Source of the DNA: an uncultured Oscillibacter sp.
GTDB taxonomy: Bacteria > Bacillota > Clostridia > Oscillospirales > Oscillospiraceae
Assembly (NCBI GenBank): GCA_900550685.1
Contig: URTS01000128.1
Location: forward strand, 1-5,136
DNA: 5,136 nt
Direction: 5' to 3'
Positions 1-4,662 of the stretch are shown in pieces; the first letter of the stretch is position 1; each line of letters begins with the position of its first letter. Below the pieces are notes generated by a model that saw only the letters and a list, made by a program, of their open reading frames with translations, was not told the origin of the DNA and ran no database searches. The position numbers and the translations under genes are program-made.

Positions 1-448
1 TCAGGGCATCGGACACGCCCAGCCCCAGCAGCTTTTCCTGCAGCTGCTCCCGGGTCAGGGCCGTTTTATCACACCACAGGCACACCCGCCCATCCGGCAT
101 CCATCCCACCGCGGTGCGGGCCGCCCTCCGGGCCACGTCCGGCGTCAGATTCCGTTCCAGCCGGGCGCCGCTTTTCAGCAGCGGCACGCCGGAGAGAAAG
201 GACCCGCCCCGGTCCGTCAGCATCTGAGGCCGTCCGTCGCTGCCGATGGACACGCCCCAGTCCCGGTAGGCATCCCGGCTGATGATCGTCCCGTCGATCA
301 CGGTCCACCCCACCGGCTGGAATTTACTGTTGAAGAGATACCCGTTGATAATGTGGGTGCAGCCGGTCTTTGCCTTGATCTGGGCAGGTGTCAGTTTAGC
401 GGTGTTATGCCATACCTGTGCCCTGCCACACACAAAAATATCAACCAT
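1..448 (-). CDS. Phosphodiester glycosidase (NAGPA) family protein, 3' partial
   Basis: The first 149 residues are visible; the frame runs off position 1. The ATG at 448 is the earliest possible start because an in-frame TAA lies three codons upstream (455-457). It overlaps the preceding stop by 8 bases, and no strong ribosome binding site is seen. NAGPA (PF09992) hallmarks appear in order. THIINGYLFN (31-40) is followed by PVGWTVIDGTIISRD (45-59), as in the family's NGgfF...pvG..i.dG pattern. SGVPLLKSG (86-94) comes next, then ARTAVGWMPDGRVCLW (110-125), matching the conserved RTAvG...dG block. The frame is cut at LGVSDAL, just before the expected DGGGS motif. The family includes the enzyme that uncovers mannose-6-phosphate by cleaving GlcNAc-1-phosphodiesters. 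Phage members may attack wall polymers. There is no signal peptide, which fits release through the holin. Family is confident; lysis role is inference, and a tail-associated depolymerase is the alternative. Confidence 0.85.
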   Translation of the reverse strand, partial: MVDIFVCGRAQVWHNTAKLTPAQIKAKTGCTHIINGYLFNSKFQPVGWTVIDGTIISRDAYRDWGVSIGSDGRPQMLTDRGGSFLSGVPLLKSGARLERNLTPDVARRAARTAVGWMPDGRVCLWCDKTALTREQLQEKLLGLGVSDAL

Positions 449-764
449 GGATTCTTACAGCCTTGACCGCATAGCCCAGTTCATTGTAAGTCACTTCATA
501 GGTGCCGCCGGGGACATGCTGAAGCCGCGCCGTGCCAGCAAACTCCGGCCTGCGTTTCATATCCACGGTGCCCTGGGCATCCTCCGGATCTTCCGCAGCC
601 GGGATAAACCCTTCTGCCACCTCCGTTTCTGTCCATCCGGAAACCCGGCCGTCCACATCCAGGTGGAAACCGGCTCCTGCTGCCTTCAGTTCTTCGTTGA
701 TCTCTTCCACCTTTTTTCCGGCAGCTTTGCCCGCACGGATGATCTGCTCAAACTTCTTTTTCAT
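441..764 (-). CDS. Hypothetical protein between holin and NAGPA-family gene
   Basis: I cannot name a family for this 107-residue protein. Its N-terminal 30 residues are Lys/Glu/Ala-rich and strongly helical (KKKFEQIIRAGKAAGKKVEE, then INEELKAAGAGFHLDVDGR). A more acidic middle follows (TETEVAEGFIPAAEDPEDAQ), then a likely beta-rich C-terminus with GGTYEVTYNELGYAVKAVRI. There is no signal peptide or membrane segment. The ATG at 764 lies within the holin 3' end (17-base overlap), with only a modest GAAAGGGA site upstream. Its own stop overlaps the next start by 8 bases, so expression is probably coupled. Codon use looks like that of its neighbours. The position suggests a lysis-module accessory or a small virion component, but no function can be assigned. 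A plus-strand frame covering the same bases is judged a shadow. Confidence 0.75.
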   Translation of the reverse strand: MKKKFEQIIRAGKAAGKKVEEINEELKAAGAGFHLDVDGRVSGWTETEVAEGFIPAAEDPEDAQGTVDMKRRPEFAGTARLQHVPGGTYEVTYNELGYAVKAVRIHG

Positions 765-1050
765 TGTCTGTCCCTTTCTCCCTGCAATCCTTCATCTGTT
801 TGTTGATCTGATCCACACCGGTGGCCGCCAGGCCGCTGACGATGCCCACCGCCACAGCGGTCAGATAATCATTGGCGGGAAAGTCAGCGATCACCAGCTT
901 CCCCACAACGCCCAGCGCGCCCCCCCCCGCCCCCACAATAATAGGGATCCACTTGTTGGCCAGGCCGCTGGCCTTTACTGTCTGCCCGATGAGATAACAG
1001 ATCACGGTGATGACAGCCACACCCGCGATCCCAAATGTCGATAGATCCAT
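748..1050 (-). CDS. Phage holin
   Basis: This 100-residue protein has three predicted membrane segments: FGIAGVAVITVICYLIGQTV (6-25), WIPIIVGAGGGALGVVGKLV (34-53) and LTAVAVGIVSGLAATGVDQI (63-82). A short charged tail (KDCREKGTDNEKEV) ends the protein. The order NKWIPII..GG.LG...FPA.D..TA.AVGIVSGLAATG.(D/N)Q resembles holins common in Clostridia phages; I am unsure of the precise Pfam holin family. The protein would accumulate in the inner membrane and open at lysis time to release the cell-wall enzyme. The ATG at 1050 has GGGAGG 4 nt upstream. The coding strand carries a run of nine G inside the second membrane segment (920-928). The 3' end overlaps the next gene by 17 bases. Confidence 0.88.
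   Translation of the reverse strand: MDLSTFGIAGVAVITVICYLIGQTVKASGLANKWIPIIVGAGGGALGVVGKLVIADFPANDYLTAVAVGIVSGLAATGVDQINKQMKDCREKGTDNEKEV
920..928 (-). repeat. G9 homopolymer inside the holin gene
   Basis: Nine consecutive C on the plus strand are nine G on the coding strand, spanning Gly-rich codons of the second holin membrane segment; another C5 follows after one G. Gaining or losing one G would lead to a stop within about a dozen codons. Confidence 0.95.
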
Positions 1051-1076
1051 AATACCTCCCTGTCTCAGCCGCTTCC

Positions 1077-1316
1077 CTAGGAAAGGGGCCGGTGTTCCGG
1101 GCCGCAGCCGTGTTCCAGCTTTTCCACCCGGCGTTCCATGCCCCGGATCTTTTCCTCCACCACCGGCACCCGCCGGGCAAGCTCATTGTGCTCCCGCACC
1201 TCTCTTGTCAGTTCCGCCAGCTTTTCATCCGTCACTGCCTGGGCCGCCCGGTTGCTCAGCAGCACGCCGATAAGCGTCACACAGCCGGTCAGCGCCGCCG
1301 TGATGATCTCCGCCAT
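1077..1316 (-). CDS. Small membrane-anchored coiled-coil protein, XhlA-like lysis accessory
   Basis: This 79-residue protein has one N-terminal hydrophobic segment (IITAALTGCVTLIGVLLS, residues 4-21). A long charged helix with heptad-like spacing follows (about 28-69, e.g. EKLAELTREVREHNELARR and EEKIRGMERRVEKLEH). One membrane segment plus coiled coil, directly before a holin gene, resembles PBSX XhlA, which works with holin XhlB to release the endolysin. XhlA differs in having its membrane segment at the C-terminus, so this may be a functional analogue rather than a homologue. The ATG at 1316 is 2 nt past the gp48-like stop and has a strong GGAGG site. The gene ends 26 nt before the holin. 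It is certainly a real gene; the lysis role is inferred from layout and neighbours. Confidence 0.72.
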   Translation of the reverse strand: MAEIITAALTGCVTLIGVLLSNRAAQAVTDEKLAELTREVREHNELARRVPVVEEKIRGMERRVEKLEHGCGPEHRPLS

Positions 1317-1318
1317 GC

Positions 1319-1897
1319 TCACACCTCCGCGGGAACTGCCAGTGAAAAGCTTTCCCAGGTGTGCCCCGCGCTTTCCACCCCATCCCATGTATATTCCGCC
1401 GCTTCACATTCTGCCCAGGTCAGGTAGCGGAAGTAAAACTCCACATCCAGATGACAGGGCAGAATATCCAGGATGATCTTTTGGATCTGGCCAAACTCCG
1501 CCGGAATTCCGGCCGTGCCGGGAAACACCACCCGCAGTCCGCCCTCTGCCTTTTCCTCCGCCCTGGCCCGGATCCCGCAGCCTACAAGGGTATCGTTGAT
1601 GGCATCCGGCGTCAGACTGTCCTCTCCGATCCGCAGCAGAGCCGCGACAGCCGCCCTGCGCTCCTCCGCTGTCAGAGCCGCCGGCTTTCTGGCAAACAGC
1701 GCCTCCCGGCGGCTGAGGCCCTGGTCCTCCGCCGTGACCAGCAGACTCTCCCGCTCCACCGTATCCAGCGCCGCGCTGACGTTGTCCAGTTCCATACCCA
1801 AAGCCGCCAGTTCACTGCGGTTCTGCACGCCGCTGAGATCATACAGTCCTAAAGGGGCCAGCAGCCGGATCAGATACTGTTCATACACACCGCTCAT
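1319..1897 (-). CDS. Tail/baseplate protein, Mu gp48 / PBSX XkdU-like (DUF2313 type)
   Basis: This 192-residue protein matches the gp48/XkdU (YmfQ/DUF2313) family, which caps the baseplate wedge and in related phages connects to tail fibres. The N-terminus (SGVYEQYLIRLLAPLGLYDL) and a long helical region with SRREALFARKPAALTAEERR (about 62-81) are typical. So is the closing ILPCHLDVEFYF (145-156) followed by Thr-Trp. The last 33 residues hold three Thr-Trp units spaced exactly ten residues apart (160, 170, 180). The ATG overlaps the baseplate J stop as ATGA, with GGAGGA 3 nt upstream. The next gene begins only 2 nt after the stop and is a membrane protein, not a fibre. Family assignment is confident from layout and position; function beyond baseplate assembly is inferred. 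Confidence 0.88.
   Translation of the reverse strand: MSGVYEQYLIRLLAPLGLYDLSGVQNRSELAALGMELDNVSAALDTVERESLLVTAEDQGLSRREALFARKPAALTAEERRAAVAALLRIGEDSLTPDAINDTLVGCGIRARAEEKAEGGLRVVFPGTAGIPAEFGQIQKIILDILPCHLDVEFYFRYLTWAECEAAEYTWDGVESAGHTWESFSLAVPAEV
1324..1328 (-). promoter_or_regulatory. Ribosome binding site for the XhlA-like gene
   Basis: GGAGG lies 7 nt before the ATG at 1316, inside the end of the gp48-like gene. It fixes the start and excludes the longer open frame that extends upstream to 1388. Confidence 0.75.
1346..1420 (-). repeat. Three imperfect Thr-Trp decapeptide units in the gp48-like C-terminus
   Basis: Residues 160-184 of the gp48-like protein read as TWAECEAAEY, TWDGVESAGH and TWESF. 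The Thr-Trp pair recurs at an exact 10-residue period with acidic residues following. The similarity is seen at protein level and is weak at DNA level. Confidence 0.6.
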
Positions 1898-2949
1898 GTC
1901 TCCTCCGTCACACTGACCGTTCCCAGTACCGGCAGCACCGTGTCATCGGCCGCCACATCCGCCGCCGGTGCGGTAATGTGGTAGTTTTTCACTCCCGGCA
2001 GAGCGTAGATCCGGCTGCCCAGTTCCGCCAGAGTCACCGCCTTGCCCAGCAGCTTCCCGCTGAAAAAGTCTGCCAGCATGGTCTCCGCTTCTGCCTTTAC
2101 CCCCGCAAAATCTGCGCCTTCCTCAACCTCCACCGTAACGGCCACGTTCACCGCCTGCGTGGTGGGGGCCTTCACCTGTACGTCCACCGCGATCTCCCGG
2201 CTCTTCTGAAATTCAGCCTGCAATTCCGCCAGCAGCGCCGCCGAAGGCGTACCGCCGGGGGCCGCCGCGTAGACATCCACCGTCCCCATGCCACGGGCCT
2301 TGCCCACCGCCTTGGCCGCCGCCACGCCTTCGTGGCGGCAGGCGGTCTGCTCATACCAGGCGGCGTTGGCCCCATTGGGCAGCCGCTGAAAGCTGTCCAG
2401 CACCCGCTGCCGCAGTTCCTCGTCCGTTTCCTCCGAAAGGCCACCGGTGAAAGCGGCCCCATTGGTCACGGACTGCACCGCCACCGGACAGGCCGTCAGC
2501 ACATGGACGGCCCCGGCCCCCACATTGCCGCCGCTGCCGGGCTCCACAGCCTCCGCCGCCACAGTCACGGACAGCTCCCCCGCCGGGATCACCCCGTCCT
2601 CCGTGGTCCGGAACCGGACGGCTCCCTCGGTCATGCACACCGTCCCCGTCTCAATGCGCACTGCACCGGTCTGGGCATTGGCCAGAGTGAACGTCAAACT
2701 GCCCACCGCCCTGCTGGCCCCCTGCCGGGTCATGTTCCGCACCGCCGCGTGGCGGTCCAGATACACGCCCGCAGCGGTCTGTGGAAAGCTCTGTCCCAAC
2801 ACCCATTCCGCCTGGGCTTCCAGCGCCTGGATCTGAGCGGCTGCCGCCCACAGCCGCACCGCCAGCTCACAGTCCTCCTCCAGCTGGCCGCCCCGCCTTT
2901 TGGCATAGGCCGCCAGCATCTCCTGATAAATCGTCTCCGTTGTCCTCAC
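1894..2949 (-). CDS. Baseplate J family protein, Mu gp47 / PBSX XkdT-like
   Basis: This 351-residue protein has the usual length and layout of the Baseplate_J family, the wedge protein that forms the ring around the hub in contractile tails. Visible hallmarks are an N-terminal helical region ending in FPQTAAGVYLDRHAAVRNM (about 55-73) and a strand domain with VEPGSGGNVGAGAV (135-148). TGGLSEETDEELRQRVLDSF (168-187) and PNGANAAWYEQTACRHEGVAAA (191-212) follow. The core motif GMGTVDVYAAAPGGTPSAAL comes next (220-239), and then a repeat of alternating beta and helix segments containing LPGVKNYHI near the end. It starts with GTG behind a strong GGGAGG site and ends in an ATGA overlap with the gp48-like gene. 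The gap to the preceding gene is 12 nt. This is the most certain structural call in the window. Confidence 0.95.
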   Translation of the reverse strand: MRTTETIYQEMLAAYAKRRGGQLEEDCELAVRLWAAAAQIQALEAQAEWVLGQSFPQTAAGVYLDRHAAVRNMTRQGASRAVGSLTFTLANAQTGAVRIETGTVCMTEGAVRFRTTEDGVIPAGELSVTVAAEAVEPGSGGNVGAGAVHVLTACPVAVQSVTNGAAFTGGLSEETDEELRQRVLDSFQRLPNGANAAWYEQTACRHEGVAAAKAVGKARGMGTVDVYAAAPGGTPSAALLAELQAEFQKSREIAVDVQVKAPTTQAVNVAVTVEVEEGADFAGVKAEAETMLADFFSGKLLGKAVTLAELGSRIYALPGVKNYHITAPAADVAADDTVLPVLGTVSVTEET

Positions 2950-2956
2950 GTTTCCG

Positions 2957-2962
2957 CCTCCC
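2957..2962 (-). promoter_or_regulatory. Ribosome binding site for baseplate J GTG start
   Basis: GGGAGG lies 7 nt before the GTG at 2949, beginning in the last base of the preceding stop codon. It supports GTG as the true start rather than the ATG ten codons inside the gene. Confidence 0.8.
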
Positions 2963-3303
2963 TATTGCAGCGTCACTTCCGCCGTCAGCTGGGTCCCCTC
3001 CACAGTGGCCGCCACCGTCAGCTTCGCCGTGCCGCCGCTGTCCGCCAGCGTCACGCTGTCCACCTTCAGTCCTACCTCGTCCGCCAGAGCCTCCGCCACA
3101 TACTGCTCCGCCGCGGCCTGCCGTTCCGCAGGACGCAGCTGCCCCAGCGTCCACAGCCGGCTGCCGAAATCCTCCAAAAAGGGAAACTGTCCCCGGCGGG
3201 CCGTCAGCTTCATCAGGACCCGCTGCAAAACAGCTTCCTTCCCGCTCACTGCCGCCAGGCCGTTCCCCTTGGCCGCATAATCTCCATTTACCAGTGCCAG
3301 CAT
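2962..3303 (-). CDS. Baseplate wedge protein, Mu gp46 / PBSX XkdS-like
   Basis: This 113-residue protein resembles the small gp46/XkdS/gp25-like baseplate proteins that act near the start of the sheath and hold wedge components. The clearest signature is ARRGQFPFLEDFGSRLWTLG at about residues 35-54, matching the family's RRG...GSRL pattern. A helix follows (PAERQAAAEQYVAEALADEV), then a C-terminal beta-hairpin region (VDSVTLADSG, TAKLTVAATV). The ATG at 3303 overlaps the spike stop by one base (TGATG), with a G-rich AAGGGGGG run 8 nt upstream as ribosome binding site. A GTG one codon earlier is possible but adds nothing. Reading the frame further upstream into the spike gene gives an arginine/glycine-rich shadow peptide, so the longer version is rejected. 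Gene position between spike and baseplate J supports the call. Confidence 0.82.
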   Translation of the reverse strand: MLALVNGDYAAKGNGLAAVSGKEAVLQRVLMKLTARRGQFPFLEDFGSRLWTLGQLRPAERQAAAEQYVAEALADEVGLKVDSVTLADSGGTAKLTVAATVEGTQLTAEVTLQ

Positions 3304-3713
3304 CACAGCAGCCCCCCTTCCCCGCAGGAGCAGGGCTTGTAGACCTGCCCGTTCACCACCAGCGTCCCGGTGACGGCCACCCGCCCCGTCAGCTGAATGG
3401 TCCCGTCCTGCCGCAGGTATACGCTGCTGCCCTTGGGGCCGTAAAGATACACCTCTCCCGGCTTCATCCCCTTGGGAACCGCCGCCTGCTTTCCGCCGCA
3501 GACGCACTGCTCCTCTCCGCCGGGGCCGCCCTTGATGACCAGCACGGACGCACCGCTTTCCGGCAGCCACACATAGCCGCCGGGGCCGTAGATCGGCAGC
3601 TGCCGCACCTCGCCCCGGGTCACCACACCCATCTGGTCTCCCACAATGGTGGAAACGCCCTGGTCGGCATCAGCTGTAGGCGCCTGCCGCTTCATGCTCT
3701 GAGCCAGCCACAT
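3303..3713 (-). CDS. Baseplate central spike protein, Mu gp45 / gpV-like
   Basis: This 136-residue protein is predicted to form the trimeric tip that pierces the host envelope when the sheath contracts. An N-terminal OB-like strand region is seen (GVVTRGEVRQLPIYGPGGYV, about 29-48). Then come GEVYLYGPKGSSVYLRQDG (87-104) and a short beta-helix-like stretch, IQLTGRVAVTGTLVVNGQVY (106-125), of the kind that ends gpV and gp45 spikes. It lies between hub and gp46-like genes, as in Mu. The four cysteines form two CxC pairs (70/72 and 128/130), the second right at the C-terminal apex. Known Mu and P2 spikes hold iron through an HxH motif there, so a metal site is plausible but inferred. The ATG at 3713 is chosen on ribosome-binding-site spacing; a GTG at 3722 would add three residues. 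The stop overlaps the next start as TGATG. Confidence 0.8.
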   Translation of the reverse strand: MWLAQSMKRQAPTADADQGVSTIVGDQMGVVTRGEVRQLPIYGPGGYVWLPESGASVLVIKGGPGGEEQCVCGGKQAAVPKGMKPGEVYLYGPKGSSVYLRQDGTIQLTGRVAVTGTLVVNGQVYKPCSCGEGGLL

Positions 3714-3714
3714 C

Positions 3715-4662
3715 TCATTCACACTCCTTCAATGTCCAGATCATCACAGCCCCCTCCCGGACGGAGAAACGGTTTTCCGCCTCCACCACCCGGTAAAGCC
3801 CCGTAGTGCCCAGCTTTTCCAACTTCAGCGCCACCCGGTCCCCGGGAAACGCTCCGAAGCTTCCCGGCAGCTTCACCGACACCGCCGCCTCCTCCTGCCG
3901 GGACTGGCTGATCTGATATTCCCCCGTGTAGCGCATGGCATCCCAGGTGCTCCGCCCCGGTGTGTATATCACCCGGCGGCACTGGCCGCCCTTGGCGATC
4001 ATCTTCGGGTTCTGCACGGAATAACTCACATTCTGCTTTTTGTCGATGACCAGCGCCTCCGTCAGCACTCCATAGTGGTCCTCCCGTATCCGGCATTCCA
4101 GCACCGGGCTGCTGTCGTCGATTACAATGCGCTTCCCGTCGTCCTTTTCCGGCACCGCCAGCAGCTCCCCCGTTTTGGCAAACCGGGGCAGAAAGCCGCC
4201 GCAGGTCCGGCAGAATTCCGAGATCACCTTCCACTGGCTGACCCCGGCTCCGGCGGTATAGGGTACCGTGGACCGCAGGTCCGCCGCTGCGCCGCAGGTG
4301 ATGCCATAGGGCTCCGCATGGCAGCGGATCAGCTCCCGCAGTGTCACCTGCTCATAGGTCACCGGACGGGACTCGTTATCCAGCAGCCGGGCAGCATACC
4401 CCCGGCCGGACAGGGTCACCGTCAGCCCTCCGCCGCCCAGTTCCACCTCATATTCGTCCACGATGCCCCGCAGCTGGACAGTCCCGTTTTCCATAGCCGC
4501 AAACCCCGCCGCCAGCTTCAAAACCGGCGCCATCTCCGCCTTGTATACCGCCGTCACGGACCAGCTGTCGCAGGGTACCGTCCCCGTGTGTTTCACATTC
4601 CATGCCAGCAGCGGCGGCAGGTCGTACACCTGATGGTCCGCCGTAAAGATCCGTCCCGTCAC
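3715..4662 (-). CDS. Baseplate hub protein, Mu gp44 / PBSX XkdQ / P2 gpD-like
   Basis: This 315-residue protein is predicted to form the baseplate hub at the base of the tail tube, on which the central spike sits. Its N-terminal half is strand-rich, with LRGIVDEYEVELGGGG followed by LSGRGYAARLLDNES (about residues 65-98). The GR...LLD motif is typical of gp44/XkdQ-type hubs. A helical segment containing VSQWKVISEFCRTCGGFLPR (141-160) and a C-terminal part rich in strands (YRVVEAENRF near 290) complete the fold. Length fits XkdQ (about 320 residues). It starts with GTG in a GTGA overlap with the LysM gene and ends one base before the better-supported spike start. It has eight cysteines, including a C-x-x-C at 151-154, which is notable for a baseplate protein. 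Hub identity rests on motif and gene order; no lytic domain is apparent. Confidence 0.85.
   Translation of the reverse strand: MTGRIFTADHQVYDLPPLLAWNVKHTGTVPCDSWSVTAVYKAEMAPVLKLAAGFAAMENGTVQLRGIVDEYEVELGGGGLTVTLSGRGYAARLLDNESRPVTYEQVTLRELIRCHAEPYGITCGAAADLRSTVPYTAGAGVSQWKVISEFCRTCGGFLPRFAKTGELLAVPEKDDGKRIVIDDSSPVLECRIREDHYGVLTEALVIDKKQNVSYSVQNPKMIAKGGQCRRVIYTPGRSTWDAMRYTGEYQISQSRQEEAAVSVKLPGSFGAFPGDRVALKLEKLGTTGLYRVVEAENRFSVREGAVMIWTLKECE
3724..3729 (-). promoter_or_regulatory. Ribosome binding site deciding the spike gene start
   Basis: AAGGAG lies 10 nt before the ATG at 3713 but only 1 nt before the in-frame GTG at 3722. The spacing makes GTG a very poor start and favours ATG, which shortens the protein by three residues. 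Confidence 0.65.

Noticed and set aside
69..308. Minus-strand 79-codon open frame rich in Arg, Asp and Gly
   Set aside because: It is an out-of-frame reading inside the NAGPA-family gene, whose own frame stays open to the window edge.
282..806. Plus-strand open frame of 174 codons opposite the hypothetical and NAGPA-family genes
   Set aside because: The minus strand has two well-supported coupled genes here, one with clear family motifs; no ribosome binding site or family signal supports the plus frame.
1051..1076. Possible terminator or promoter in the largest intergenic gap
   Set aside because: The 26 nt hold the holin ribosome binding site; no stem-loop with a T-run and no -35/-10 pair is visible.
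1978..3342. Long plus-strand open frame (454 codons) opposite baseplate J and the gp46-like gene
   Set aside because: Composition is His/Arg/Pro/Gln/Leu-rich without domain logic. It lies opposite confidently identified genes and is explained by high GC third-position bias.
3714..3722. GTG at 3722 as start of the spike gene
   Set aside because: Only 1 nt separates it from the AAGGAG site, while the ATG at 3713 has 10 nt; the GTG remains a minor alternative.
2781..3806. Plus-strand open frame of 341 codons rich in Pro and Ser
   Set aside because: It is low-complexity and spans four real minus-strand genes, so it is an antisense shadow.
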